Origin: Pseudomonas benzenivorans
GTDB lineage: Bacteria; Pseudomonadota; Gammaproteobacteria; Pseudomonadales; Pseudomonadaceae
Assembly (NCBI RefSeq): GCF_024397895.1
Contig: NZ_CP073346.1
Span: 1,054,001-1,118,000 of the forward strand
Direction of reading: 5' to 3'
Length of the DNA stretch: 64,000 bases
Part shown: piece after piece, positions 1 to 8,097 of the stretch
Numbering within the stretch: position 1 is the stretch's first letter
Layout of the letters: the number at the start of each line of letters is the position of its first letter
Translations under genes and position numbers: made by a program
The notes under the pieces: model-generated
The model's database searches: none
The model's input: the letters and a program-made list of their open reading frames with translations, nothing else
What the model was told of the DNA's origin: nothing

Positions 1-1
1 C

Positions 2-574
2 CGCCCCGACCGACGCATGAGCGCGGGTGAAGCCCGGGACTACCACGGGCCGCAGGTGCAGACCTTCACTCAGACCGAAGCAGACATGGTGGCGGCCTTC
101 ACCCTGAACTACGTGGAGGAGGCCATCGGCATAACCGCCGCTGCGAAGGCGTGCGACATGCCAGTGGCCATCGCCTTCACCCTGGAAACCGATGGCCGCC
201 TGCCGTCCGGCGACACCCTCGAAGCGGCGATCCGCCGAACCGATAAGGAGACCGGCGAGTACCCGGCCTACTACCTGATCAACTGCGCGCACCCCAGCCA
301 TTTCGATGCGGTGCTGCGCGAGGGCGGCGAGTGGCGCGCGCGCATTCGCGGGCTGCGCGCCAACGCCTCGAAGCGCAGCCATGCCGAGCTCGATCAGAGC
401 CCCGACCTCGATGCGGGCGACCCCGAGGAGCTGGCCGCACAGTACCGGGCGCTGCAGTCCGCCTTGCCGCGCCTCTCGGTGGTGGGCGGTTGCTGCGGCA
501 CGGACCATCGCCACGTGGATGCGATTTGCAGCGCGATGGATCTGGCGTATCAGCCAGAGCGGGCCTGGAACTAG
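2..574 (+). CDS. Homocysteine S-methyltransferase family protein, C-terminal part (5' end outside window)
   Basis: The frame is open from the first base, so the N-terminal half lies left of the window; the in-frame ATG at 17 is probably internal. The family transfers a methyl group from S-methylmethionine or a similar donor to homocysteine in a zinc-dependent reaction in the cytoplasm. The three expected zinc ligands are visible: a Cys in NCAHP and the paired Cys in GGCCGTDH near the C-terminus. The segment between them is the usual alpha/beta barrel end. About 190 residues are present out of roughly 300 expected. The donor cannot be told from this fragment. Confidence 0.85.
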   Translation, partial: RPDRRMSAGEARDYHGPQVQTFTQTEADMVAAFTLNYVEEAIGITAAAKACDMPVAIAFTLETDGRLPSGDTLEAAIRRTDKETGEYPAYYLINCAHPSHFDAVLREGGEWRARIRGLRANASKRSHAELDQSPDLDAGDPEELAAQYRALQSALPRLSVVGGCCGTDHRHVDAICSAMDLAYQPERAWN

Positions 575-676
575 AATCCGCGATGCGCCGGTAGTTATGC
601 AGAGCACTGCCGCAGAATACGAATGGGTTTAGCGATAGGTCCATTCGCCACACCGTCCTGTATCGGAGACAGGCCT

Positions 677-1249
677 ATGCCTCAGCCACGATTTCGCCCC
701 GCCCGTCGAGAAGATTGCGCGGCCATTGCCGCCCTCTTCCGCATCTCTTCGGACGGTATTGCCGACTATATCTGGACCCAGCTGGCGCAGCCGGGCGAAG
801 ACATCCTGGCCGTCGGCCGGCGCCGCTACGAACGCGAGGACTCGGCGTTCAGCTACCGCAATTGCACGCTCGTCGAAGACGAAGGCGGCATCATCGGCAT
901 GCTCGTCGCCTTCCCCATGCACAGCGAGCCGACAGGCGAGCAGAACGACCCGGTCCTGGCCCCGTACAGCACGCTCGAGGTGGACCGCAGCTACTACATC
1001 AGCGGCATGGCGCTGTTGCCGGAGCATCGCGGTCGCGGGATAGGTGCCCGGTTGCTGCAACTGGCCGAGGAGCAGGCGCGGGAACAGGGCTACAAGGCGC
1101 TCAGCCTGATCGTTTTCGAGCAGAACAGCGGCGCGAAGCGGCTGTATGAGCGCTACGGATATCGGGAGGTCAAAAGGGCCACCGTCTACCCTCACCCGCT
1201 GATCCGTTACACCGGCGATGCCGTGCTGATGCTGAAGGCGCTTGCCTAG
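677..1249 (+). CDS. GNAT family N-acetyltransferase
   Basis: This 190-residue protein has the GNAT fold signature: an acetyl-CoA pyrophosphate loop EHRGRGIGARLL at about residues 115-126, followed by a helix-strand region ending in SGAKRLYERYGYRE. It should transfer an acetyl group from acetyl-CoA to an amine, but the substrate cannot be read from sequence. I chose the ATG at 677 because it follows a GGAGAC ribosome site and starts right before the conserved FRPARREDC strand; the frame is open upstream to 623. The next gene converges on it with a gap of only 6 bases. Confidence 0.85.
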   Translation: MPQPRFRPARREDCAAIAALFRISSDGIADYIWTQLAQPGEDILAVGRRRYEREDSAFSYRNCTLVEDEGGIIGMLVAFPMHSEPTGEQNDPVLAPYSTLEVDRSYYISGMALLPEHRGRGIGARLLQLAEEQAREQGYKALSLIVFEQNSGAKRLYERYGYREVKRATVYPHPLIRYTGDAVLMLKALA

Positions 1250-1255
1250 CGCCAG

Positions 1256-1900
1256 CTAGCGGCTCACGGCCTCGGCAACCGATCGCCACGCGGCATCGGC
1301 GAAGATATCGGCGTGGACAGTGGGTGCACCCTTGACCCGTCCGGACAGCCAAGCGCGGCAGTAGTTTTCCGCCTGGCCTATCAACAGCGACGCATAGAGC
1401 TCCCGGGGCAGCCTCCGGATCACCCCGGCCTCCACGCCTTTTGCCAACCACTCGAGCAAGGCGCCGTAGCGGCGCTGGTTGCGCTCAGTCAGGTCGTCTT
1501 TGCGCGGCCCCGAAGCCACCGCGTGGCGCGCCTGGAAGAGAAAACGCGCCAGTTCTGGTTGCTGCTCAACCCAGCCCAGGTAGCTTCGAATCAACGCCTC
1601 TACCGCCTCGCGCGGTGTGGAGGCGGCCAGTATGCGAGGCTGCATCAAGGCCAGCTGGTCGTCCAGGGCGGCGAAATAGAGTGCCGCCACAAGCCCTTCC
1701 TTGTTGCCGAAATGGTGGTAGATCGAGCCGATGCTGCTCTCTGCTCGCTGGCGAATGTCGTCTATTTTCGTCGCTTCGAGGCCCATCTCGTCGAAACACG
1801 CCAGGGCACACGCCATGATGTGGCGCTTGCTCGAGCTGCGCTTGCCGGGCTCGACGCGCTCCAGCGCCGCCAAGGCGGCTTCGTTGTGGTGACTTGACAT
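1256..1900 (-). CDS. TetR/AcrR family transcriptional regulator
   Basis: This 214-residue protein has the TetR N-terminal helix-turn-helix, with IGSIYHHFGNKEGLVAAL as the recognition helix region (about residues 57-74), and a variable ligand-binding C-terminal domain. The ATG at 1900 starts the polypeptide about 26 residues before the DNA-binding domain; an in-frame ATG at 1978 would run through the intergenic promoter and is unlikely. The gene is divergent from a hotdog-fold protein gene, with only about 40 AT-rich bases between them. It therefore most likely represses itself and that neighbour; the ligand is unknown. Confidence 0.85.
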   Translation of the reverse strand: MSSHHNEAALAALERVEPGKRSSSKRHIMACALACFDEMGLEATKIDDIRQRAESSIGSIYHHFGNKEGLVAALYFAALDDQLALMQPRILAASTPREAVEALIRSYLGWVEQQPELARFLFQARHAVASGPRKDDLTERNQRRYGALLEWLAKGVEAGVIRRLPRELYASLLIGQAENYCRAWLSGRVKGAPTVHADIFADAAWRSVAEAVSR

Positions 1901-1941
1901 AGAAATAGAAAAATACTCTAGAATAATATTCCAATTTATAC
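1901..1941. promoter_or_regulatory. Divergent promoter/operator between tetR-type and hotdog genes
   Basis: This is a short AT-rich gap in otherwise GC-rich DNA between two divergent starts. It contains a perfect inverted repeat GAATA-A-TATTC at 1921-1931. Its place between a TetR gene and its partner makes it a good candidate operator, but this is inferred from position only. Confidence 0.45.
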
Positions 1942-2424
1942 ATGAGTAACGCAGCGATGAGTACAGGCACCCTTGCAATTTGGCAACGCTTCGCCAGCAA
2001 GCCCGGCGGAAAATGGGCCTTCTCCAGGCTCCTGTGTTTCAAGGCGCCCTACTTTGCGTCCATCCGCCCCCAGTTTGTCGAGTTGCGGCCCGAGTACTGC
2101 GAGGTGTCGATACGCAAGCGCCGCGCGGTGCTGAACCACCTGGGTACCGTGCACGCCATTGCGATGTGCAACATGGCTGAGCTGGCCGGCGGAACCATGA
2201 CCGAGGTGACGGTTCCCCGAACGCATCGCTGGATTCCCAAGGGCATGACGGTCGAGTACCTGAAGAAAGCGACGTCCGATCTGACCGCTGTCGCCACACT
2301 CGATTCGAGGCCGGATTGGTCGGCGTCCGCAGACCACAAGGTCAATGTTGAGGTCAAGAATCAAGCGGGTGAAACGGTCTTTCGTGCCGTTATCACGATG
2401 TGGGTGACGGCCAAATCGGCGTAG
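1942..2424 (+). CDS. Hotdog-fold protein, DUF4442/PaaI-thioesterase-like
   Basis: This 160-residue protein resembles the DUF4442 branch of the hotdog superfamily, whose members are acyl-CoA thioesterase-like. The region LNHLGTVHAIAMCNMAELAGG (about residues 67-87) corresponds to the hotdog helix, where thioesterases keep an acidic residue near a conserved Asn/His. The ending strand FRAVITMWVTAK is typical. The start may be the ATG at 1942 or the one at 1957 (MSTGTL); neither has a strong ribosome site. It lies divergent to a TetR gene and is probably controlled by it. The acyl substrate is not known. Confidence 0.7.
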   Translation: MSNAAMSTGTLAIWQRFASKPGGKWAFSRLLCFKAPYFASIRPQFVELRPEYCEVSIRKRRAVLNHLGTVHAIAMCNMAELAGGTMTEVTVPRTHRWIPKGMTVEYLKKATSDLTAVATLDSRPDWSASADHKVNVEVKNQAGETVFRAVITMWVTAKSA

Positions 2425-2740
2425 CCATGCGGGCGTCTCCTGGCGCCGGCCAACAACGCCCAATCGGCTGAAACCCGCTGTTGATGCCGCCGCTTTCGAT
2501 CGGCGATGCACGGTTCAAGCCGCCGCAGAAACGCCGCTCCTGGCACCACTGAGCCCGGTAGATGCGACCCGCCGTCCCATTGCATCGGTTAACGCTCGCC
2601 GGTGCCCGGCCGAATGCGGCGTTTGCTCGGTGATCGCACAGAGCAGTCCGTCCAATCGACTGACTACACTTCAACAGCCAGCGCGATGCGCTGGCCAACG
2701 GAAGTGCTTACCAGGCTCAACTCCAACGAAGGGGACTCAG
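2425..2740. other. Intergenic region without a supported gene
   Basis: No credible coding frame is present on either strand. The only structure I see is a short hairpin at 2677-2695 (GCCAGCGC, loop GAT, GCGCTGGC), 45 bases before the downstream start codon. An AAGGGG ribosome site precedes that start. Confidence 0.5.
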
Positions 2741-3055
2741 ATGACCAAGTACCTGTTCGTATATCACGGCGGCAGCGCACCCGATGACCCCGGCGAGGTT
2801 GCCCAGATCATGCAGGCCTGGGGCGACTGGTTTGCCTCCTTGGGCGGCGCGGTAGTCGATCCGGGCAACCCGGTCGGTCTCTCGACAACGGTCAACAGCG
2901 ATGGCTCGGTCACCCCGAACGGCGGCAGCAACCCGGCCAGCGGCTACAGCATCATCGAGGCGGCGACCACCGAGGAGGCGATCGAGCGGGCGAAGGGCTG
3001 CCCGATACTGGCGGCCGGCGGCAGCATCGAGCTGGCCGAGATCATCCAGATGTAG
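2741..3055 (+). CDS. YCII-related domain protein
   Basis: This small 104-residue protein has the YCII/DGPF-like ferredoxin-fold pattern: an N-terminal strand KYLFVYHGG, a helix with the WGDWFASLG motif, and a C-terminal half with SGYSIIEAATTEEAIERAKGCP, the usual second helix. Proteins of this type are dimeric and of unclear function, and often sit beside ECF sigma factors, which is not the case here. The ATG at 2741 follows an AAGGGG ribosome site; the frame is open upstream but lacks family similarity. Confidence 0.75.
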   Translation: MTKYLFVYHGGSAPDDPGEVAQIMQAWGDWFASLGGAVVDPGNPVGLSTTVNSDGSVTPNGGSNPASGYSIIEAATTEEAIERAKGCPILAAGGSIELAEIIQM

Positions 3056-3153
3056 CCGCCTGCCGTTGTTCCGGCCTGGGCGGGCCAGCGGCTCGCTGCG
3101 CGCCACAGCCGAACCGGCCCAGCCCAGCCTAGAGTGCCGGCAGCCCGGCCGCC

Positions 3154-3516
3154 CTAGCGCGACCGCCCCGGGACAGCCACTGCGATCTCGCCTGGCGAGG
3201 CCAGCGTATCCTCGACTATCCGGGGGATCAGGCTGGCGATATCGGCCACCCGGTTGCTGAGCCGCTCTTCCAGCTGCTGCAGCTCCCGGCGGTGGCGCTG
3301 CTCCAGTTCGGCCTGCTGGGCGCAGAGCTTCAGCGCCGTCAGCACCAGCAGCCTGTCGCCGATCAGTGACGGCGAGGCGGCCTTGGTCTCCGCCAAAAGC
3401 TTCTTGAGCAGCTGCGCCGATTCATTCAGGGCCTGCTGTTTACCGGCAGGCGCCTTGACGCAGTAGTCATTGCCGAGAATGGAAATGACCGTGACCGTAT
3501 CCCCGTCCTGGCTCAT
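3154..3516 (-). CDS. ZapA-like cell division protein
   Basis: This 120-residue protein has the ZapA layout: an N-terminal domain VTVISILGNDYCVKAP (residues 8-23), a central IGDRLLVLTALKLCAQQ helix, and a C-terminal coiled coil (about residues 68-92). ZapA crosslinks FtsZ filaments at the division ring. The upstream partner overlaps by four bases (ATGA at 3513-3516), so the two are co-translated. The central helix differs from the IGADRVAVMAALNI type that I know from pseudomonad ZapA, and no 6S RNA follows it, so this may be a divergent paralogue, not the main zapA. Confidence 0.65.
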   Translation of the reverse strand: MSQDGDTVTVISILGNDYCVKAPAGKQQALNESAQLLKKLLAETKAASPSLIGDRLLVLTALKLCAQQAELEQRHRRELQQLEERLSNRVADIASLIPRIVEDTLASPGEIAVAVPGRSR

Positions 3517-3761
3517 TGCTGGGCAGGACTCGGGCCGGCTTCAGGGCTGCGGCTGGCCAGCTCGACCAGGGCCTGAATGCGCGCGGCGGTGGTGCTGTGC
3601 AGCTCCTCCTGCTCCAGCGCGCTCATCTGCAGGGCGTCGTTCTCGTCCTTCAGCTGGGCCAGTTCGCTGCGAATCTGCTGGTTCGCCTCCTGCAGCGCCT
3701 TGTTCTCCTGCACCAGATCGCCGACAAGCTGTTCCAACTGACTCAGGTTATTTTCCAACAT
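3513..3761 (-). CDS. ZapB-like coiled-coil protein (TIGR02449 type)
   Basis: This 82-residue protein is almost entirely a predicted coiled coil, from about residue 2 to 60, with heptad patterns such as LSQLEQLVGDLVQENKALQE. Such small coiled-coil proteins are encoded just upstream of zapA in pseudomonads and are thought to act with it at the FtsZ ring. The ATG at 3761 is preferred because it begins the heptad region; the frame stays open to 3794. It overlaps the ZapA-like gene by four bases. Confidence 0.7.
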   Translation of the reverse strand: MLENNLSQLEQLVGDLVQENKALQEANQQIRSELAQLKDENDALQMSALEQEELHSTTAARIQALVELASRSPEAGPSPAQQ

Positions 3762-4238
3762 ATTGATTACTCGGGCTTTTTGGCGGGGCGCCACAATAAA
3801 GAAAAGTGCCGGCAGAAGCCAGGCAAGCCGCCATACGGCGGCCGCCTGCGCGCGTCACCGACGACGGTTAGTCCGGCCCAAGGAACAGGTCGGTCGCTCC
3901 TCCGACTTCCCGCTCCGTGACGAGTTCCCCTGTCTGCCGCCCAGCGTGATCCGGTGGGAGGCGGGATGAACGACGGACGCGGGATCGAGCAACAGGGTTG
4001 GCCCCAGCCGCCCCAGCCACCCTGGCGCACCAGAACGGATCATCGCTGCACCGTCCCGAGTCCGCGCGACTGGCCAGTCAGCTTTGCGCCGGGAATCAGC
4101 CTCAGGAAAAACAGCCACTCCAAGGTCGCGGCCTGGAACTTGCTTTGGCCACTGCCAAGCCGGCCGGTCGAGCCCCTCGGGATACAAGCACGAGCCGGCC
4201 AATTATCTCGCCGACCCGACCCGAACTGGAGCACCACT
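3762..4238. other. Intergenic region between divergent genes
   Basis: This stretch separates the ZapB-like gene (minus strand) from the CBS gene (plus strand). The frame of the CBS gene stays open back to 3954, but the translation there is Pro/Arg-rich and unlike a protein domain, so I treat it as non-coding. I see no convincing terminator, repeat or RNA gene. Confidence 0.5.
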
Positions 4239-4655
4239 GTGATTTCTACCTCTATCGCCCGCTGCATGAGCAAAGACTTCGCCCGCATCCACCCCGACAT
4301 GCCGGTGGTGGCGGCGTCCGCCAAGCTGATGAAGTACGCCATGTTGGGCGGCCCGGTGGTCGATGGCGAGGGCCAGCTGCTGGGCTGGATTTCCGAGCAG
4401 GAATGCCTGCAGGTGAGCATCCAGGTGGCCTACCACAACCAGCGGGTGGCCACCGTCCGCGACATCATGCGCAACGACGTGCTGTGCGTGACCCTCGATG
4501 ACGACCCACTCGAGCTGGCCCAGCAGATGCTGGGCGACAAGCCCAAGAGCTACCCGGTGGTCGATGCCAGGCGCAAGGTGCTCGGCGTGATCACCCGCCG
4601 CCACGTACTCAACCTGCTGATCGAGCAGCTGGCCAGCTTCGGCAAGACCGCCTGA
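4239..4655 (+). CDS. CBS domain-containing protein
   Basis: The protein of about 138 residues has two CBS repeats. The first runs from ARCMSKDFARIHPDMPVVAA to the strand GWISEQECL, the second from TVRDIMRNDVLCVTLDDDP to VLGVITRRHVLNLL. Paired CBS domains bind adenine nucleotides or similar ligands and usually act as regulatory sensors. The GTG at 4239 is chosen because a CTGGAG site precedes it; an in-frame ATG at 4266 would cut into the first repeat. It stands alone between divergent and convergent neighbours, so no partner is implied. Confidence 0.75.
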   Translation: MISTSIARCMSKDFARIHPDMPVVAASAKLMKYAMLGGPVVDGEGQLLGWISEQECLQVSIQVAYHNQRVATVRDIMRNDVLCVTLDDDPLELAQQMLGDKPKSYPVVDARRKVLGVITRRHVLNLLIEQLASFGKTA

Positions 4656-4667
4656 AAGGCGCCGCGC

Positions 4668-5651
4668 TCAACCATGACCATGGGCCTGCAGCCAGCCGAA
4701 CAGCCGCTCGGTGTCGGCGAGCCGACAGAGCTCGCTGCCATCGCTGATGATCGCCGCACTGCCCGCCGCCACGCCATAGCGCAGCGCTTGGCTCCAACTG
4801 GCCCCGGCGGCCAGCTTCAGGGTCACACCGGCCACCATGCTGTCGCCGGCGCCGACCGTGCTGCGCCGCTCGACCGTCGGCGCGGCGATCCGCTCGCTCA
4901 TGCCCGGGCCGACCAGCAACGCCCCCTGGGCACCTAGCGATACCAGCACATGCTCGCAGCCCCCGCTGTCCACCAGGCCCTGGGCCAGGCTGGCGAGCCG
5001 TTCCGGTCCGGCGATGGTCTCCCCCGCCAGCTGGCTCAATTCGTTGAGGTTGGGCTTGATCAGGAACAGTCCTCCCACCGCCAGGGCCTGGCGCAACGCC
5101 TCGCCGGAGCTGTCGAGGATGCAGCGCACCCCGCACCGGCTGGCGCCCTGCAACAGCTGCGGAAGGAAGTCGGCGGGCAACTCGGTCGGCAGGCTGCCGC
5201 TGATCACCAGATAGTCCGGAGTCGGCAACGCCTCCAGCGCCGCCAGCAGGCGCTGCTGCTCGGCCGCAGTGAGGCCCGCGCCGGGCAGCACGAAGCGGTA
5301 CTGCCGGCCGCTGGCCTGCTCCACCACGTTGAGGCATTCGCGGGTCCGCGCGGCAATCGCCAGGGGCTGATTGGCCACGCCTTCGGCGTCGAGCAGTTCG
5401 ATCAGCTGCTGACCGCTGGCACCGCCGGCGGGAAACAACGCCAAGGCGTGACCGCCAAGCCGGTGGATGGCCCGCGCGACGTTGATGCCGCCACCACCGG
5501 GAGCGTACTCAGGCAGGGCGCAGCGCAACTTGACATCCGCACACAGACGCGGAATCTGGGTAGCGATATCCAGCGCCGGACTCAGGGTGAGGGTGACGAT
5601 GGATGCCGGCGCGCCGCCCTGGTGCTTGGTTTTGCGTGAGGTGCTGGCCAT
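4668..5651 (-). CDS. PfkB-family sugar kinase (1-phosphofructokinase/6-phosphofructokinase 2 type)
   Basis: This 327-residue enzyme carries the PfkB family signatures: the substrate-binding PGGGGINVARAIHRLGG (residues 51-67) and the ATP/catalytic loop STVGAGDSMVAG, with the base Asp at residue 270. The LTLSPALD start and overall pattern match the tagatose/fructose-phosphate kinase subfamily. It likely phosphorylates a sugar phosphate with ATP in the cytoplasm. It has no fructose PTS genes beside it, so it is more probably a PfkB-like 6-phosphofructokinase than FruK, but sequence alone does not decide this. Confidence 0.8.
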   Translation of the reverse strand: MASTSRKTKHQGGAPASIVTLTLSPALDIATQIPRLCADVKLRCALPEYAPGGGGINVARAIHRLGGHALALFPAGGASGQQLIELLDAEGVANQPLAIAARTRECLNVVEQASGRQYRFVLPGAGLTAAEQQRLLAALEALPTPDYLVISGSLPTELPADFLPQLLQGASRCGVRCILDSSGEALRQALAVGGLFLIKPNLNELSQLAGETIAGPERLASLAQGLVDSGGCEHVLVSLGAQGALLVGPGMSERIAAPTVERRSTVGAGDSMVAGVTLKLAAGASWSQALRYGVAAGSAAIISDGSELCRLADTERLFGWLQAHGHG

Positions 5652-5716
5652 AGCGAAAGCTTAGGTCAGCACCTCGACAGGCGTCGGCCAGCCAGCGGCC
5701 CGTAGGTGCGGGCCTA

Positions 5717-6142
5717 TCAGGGCGCCAGGGGGCGGATATCGAAACCGCTCTTGGCCTCGCTGACGATGCGGAAGTGCTGACGCTGCCCCGGGGTGACCGG
5801 CACCGCCAGTTCTCGGTTCAGGCGCCCCATGCCGCACAGGGTGTCGTCCTGCTTGTCGACGCCGATGCCCAGGACGCGAGTACCGCTCGGCACCTGCAGG
5901 CGCACCTGCTCGCCGACGCCGATGCGCGCCGCCACCCGGCGGTCGACCAGCACTGCCACGTAGCAGCCACCGCCGAGCATGCCCAGGTCGCGGTTGACCA
6001 CCAGCTCGCCTCCGCTCTCGACGGGCTGCTGATAGGCCAGCAAACGCTCCTCGGGCACCGGTGTGACCTTGTCCGGGTGAGCCTGGAAGGAAGAACAACC
6101 GGCGAGTGCCAGCAGCGGCAATACGGCAAGAGTCAAGCGCAT
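5717..6142 (-). CDS. Putative lipoprotein
   Basis: This 141-residue protein has a lipoprotein signal, LLALAGCSS, with the lipidated Cys at residue 16, so the mature protein should be anchored in the outer or inner membrane facing the periplasm. The mature part contains GGGCYVAVLVDRRVAARI and two further Cys residues (in GGGCYV and TLCGMG) that could form a disulfide. I do not recognise the family. It is encoded downstream of a long non-coding stretch and on the same strand as the PfkB-type kinase, 65 bases away. Confidence 0.7.
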   Translation of the reverse strand: MRLTLAVLPLLALAGCSSFQAHPDKVTPVPEERLLAYQQPVESGGELVVNRDLGMLGGGCYVAVLVDRRVAARIGVGEQVRLQVPSGTRVLGIGVDKQDDTLCGMGRLNRELAVPVTPGQRQHFRIVSEAKSGFDIRPLAP

Positions 6143-6585
6143 GGGCCCTCCATGGGCGCAATGGGTGCCGGCTGAGTATTGGCGCAGACGGACCAGGGCT
6201 CAAGCGGCGCAGGCATTATCGGGCCATCCGGCGCCCGGATGCGTGGCCTCAGGTTCGACTCAAACCGCGCAGCGATAGCAAGAATGCAGATGAGTCCGGC
6301 CGATTCATCAAAAAAAACGATGGAACTCACCCATTTGGTTGATGGATTTTCCCGCAGCGCTCGGAGTAGATTCACCGGTAAATATTTGGCGCCATTTTTT
6401 GTGGCCTGAATCACGGCTTTCGGGCCGAACCCATCGCACGGATGCGGCTGGCGTTAGCGGACGCTTGCTGGACATTCTACGCGGGGCCTGATGCCGGCCC
6501 CCACGAAGCCAGGCGCGCCCGGCCAACACCAAGTCTGTCTTCCTTATCTTGGCGCGGCGAGAAGCTGCGCCATCTGGACACCATC
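6143..6585. other. Intergenic region upstream of signalling module
   Basis: This gap lies between divergent genes and includes a relatively AT-rich patch at about 6290-6410 that could hold promoters for the lipoprotein (minus) and the chemotaxis-like module (plus). I could not find a convincing sigma-54 or sigma-28 promoter. No gene is supported here. Confidence 0.4.
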
Positions 6586-7365
6586 ATGATCGGCGATGCA
6601 TCCCTGCTCCTTGTGGCCACCCTGGTCCTGGTTCCCCTGGTCGGCGGACTGCTTTTCTGGCGGCTCAGCGCCCGGCATGCCCGCACTGTGGCACAGCTGA
6701 CGCAGGCCCTGAGCGACAGCGAGCGGCAACGCCGCGAGATGGTGCCGCCGCACGAAATGGAGCGATGCCGCGCCGACAACGCAGCGCAGCAGCAGGCCCT
6801 CAAGCAGGCCCTGGCCGACAGCCAGAAGCAGCACCAGCAGGAGCGTCAGGCGCTGGTGCAGGAGCACGAAACAACCCGTAGTTTCCTGGAGCGCGAGCTG
6901 CAGCAGCTGAACAGCGCCCGCGACGCCAGCCTGCAGGACATGGCGCGCAAGATGGCCCTGCTGGAAAGCGCCGTGCAGGAACTGCTGGAGATCACCGCCA
7001 CCATCGAACGCTGGCACGACGGCATGAGCAGCATCATGGTGCACAACAACATCATGCAGAAGCAGATCGGCGACTTCCGCAACATCGTCGGACAGATCGC
7101 CATTCTGTCGCTCAACGCCGCCATCGAAGCGGCGCGGGCCGGCGAATCGGGCCGCGGCTTCGCCGTGGTCGCCGACGAGGTGCGCAAGCTCTCGACCAGC
7201 GCCAACGCGCTGAACGAGGACTACCGCAGCAACCTCAACAAGAACACCCTGGTGACCACCCTGGCGTTCCAGGACATCCAGGCCGGCGGCAACATGATCG
7301 TCACCGCGATTCACGGCGTGCAGAGCCAGATCCGCACCCTGGGTCAGACCCTGGAAGGCGCATGA
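6586..7365 (+). CDS. Short methyl-accepting signalling protein with one membrane helix
   Basis: This 259-residue protein has an N-terminal membrane helix (about residues 5-26, [19 protein letters not shown]), a long Gln-rich coiled coil (about 35-125) and a chemoreceptor signalling tip with [19 protein letters not shown] near residues 174-192. It lacks a periplasmic sensor and a HAMP domain, and is about half the usual MCP length, so it should act as an internal array component or be driven by a partner. The ATG at 6586 lies directly before the membrane helix; its ribosome site is weak. It overlaps the next gene by ATGA (7362-7365), which implies coupled translation. Confidence 0.8.
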   Translation: MIGDASLLLVATLVLVPLVGGLLFWRLSARHARTVAQLTQALSDSERQRREMVPPHEMERCRADNAAQQQALKQALADSQKQHQQERQALVQEHETTRSFLERELQQLNSARDASLQDMARKMALLESAVQELLEITATIERWHDGMSSIMVHNNIMQKQIGDFRNIVGQIAILSLNAAIEAARAGESGRGFAVVADEVRKLSTSANALNEDYRSNLNKNTLVTTLAFQDIQAGGNMIVTAIHGVQSQIRTLGQTLEGA

Positions 7366-7961
7366 CCATGCGCTCAGCCAACCATGCGGTCGATCTCACG
7401 CTCGGCAAGCTGCTGCAGGCCGCGCTGGAGCAGACCCTCAAGGGCAGCTCGGCCAGCACCCCCTGGGTCATTTCCCGCATCGACAACCTCGACGCCCTGC
7501 GCCAGGAGCAGTGCATCGTCCTGACCATCTCCTCGTTCAAGTTCCGCATCATCTGCCTGCTGCATGTGTCCATGGATCAGGCCACTCGCCGCTTCGTCGG
7601 CGAGGCGACCTCGGCGCGCGGCGACAACCTCGATGAAACGGTCTTCAAGGACTACCTGCTGGAGCTGAGCAACAGCTTCTGCGGCACCCTCAAGCGCCAC
7701 CTGCAGAGCAGCTGTCCGCCGCTGGGCATGTCCACCCCCAACTTCATCGAACGTTCCAGCTTGGCCCATTACGAGTCGGTCAAGCCCTTGCACAGCGCCC
7801 ACGCCAAGGCGCAGACCAGCAGCAGCGGGCCGGCGCTGTTCGCCGCCAGCGTCATGGTCAGCGCCACCCAGGCCGGGGACTTCCAGCTGGAGCACTACCA
7901 GGCACCCGCCCAAGTCGCCGCCGACGAATCCGACGGTTCCGGCGAGCTGGAGCTGTTCTAG
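7362..7961 (+). CDS. CheX/CheC-like putative phosphatase
   Basis: This 199-residue protein contains [18 protein letters not shown] followed by GMSTP. This fits the (D/S)xxxExxN pattern with a Pro about 22 residues later that marks CheC/CheX/FliY phosphatases, which remove phosphate from CheY-type receivers. The C-terminal ~60 residues look flexible and Ser/Ala-rich. The gene overlaps the short methyl-accepting gene and is followed by a second CheX-like gene, the CheY and a kinase, so CheY dephosphorylation is a reasonable role. The family call rests on the motif, not on overall similarity. Confidence 0.6.
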   Translation: MTMRSANHAVDLTLGKLLQAALEQTLKGSSASTPWVISRIDNLDALRQEQCIVLTISSFKFRIICLLHVSMDQATRRFVGEATSARGDNLDETVFKDYLLELSNSFCGTLKRHLQSSCPPLGMSTPNFIERSSLAHYESVKPLHSAHAKAQTSSSGPALFAASVMVSATQAGDFQLEHYQAPAQVAADESDGSGELELF

Positions 7962-7982
7962 GCCAGCACAGGACGCAACCAG

Positions 7983-8006
7983 GGCGGCATCCTCGACGAT
8001 GCCGCC
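7983..8006 (+). other. Intergenic stem-loop
   Basis: A perfect 9-base-pair inverted repeat, GGCGGCATC and GATGCCGCC with a 6-base loop, lies 21 bases after a stop codon. No T-tract follows, so it is more likely an RNA-processing or stabilising hairpin than a full terminator. Confidence 0.45.
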
Positions 8007-8097
8007 AGCACAGGGACGGCAATAACAATAACGGCTGACGGCCCCTCTCCAGGCTGAAGGCTCAATAAAGACGTGCGGTCCACTAGCGAGAAACAAC

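Noticed and set aside
2602..2787. A small plus-strand frame upstream of the YCII gene
   Set aside because: It runs into the YCII gene in another frame and has no ribosome site or sensible composition.
3056..3153. Looked for a 6S RNA gene after the ZapA-like gene
   Set aside because: Only about 100 bases are free before the convergent neighbour and no 6S-like closing stem is visible.
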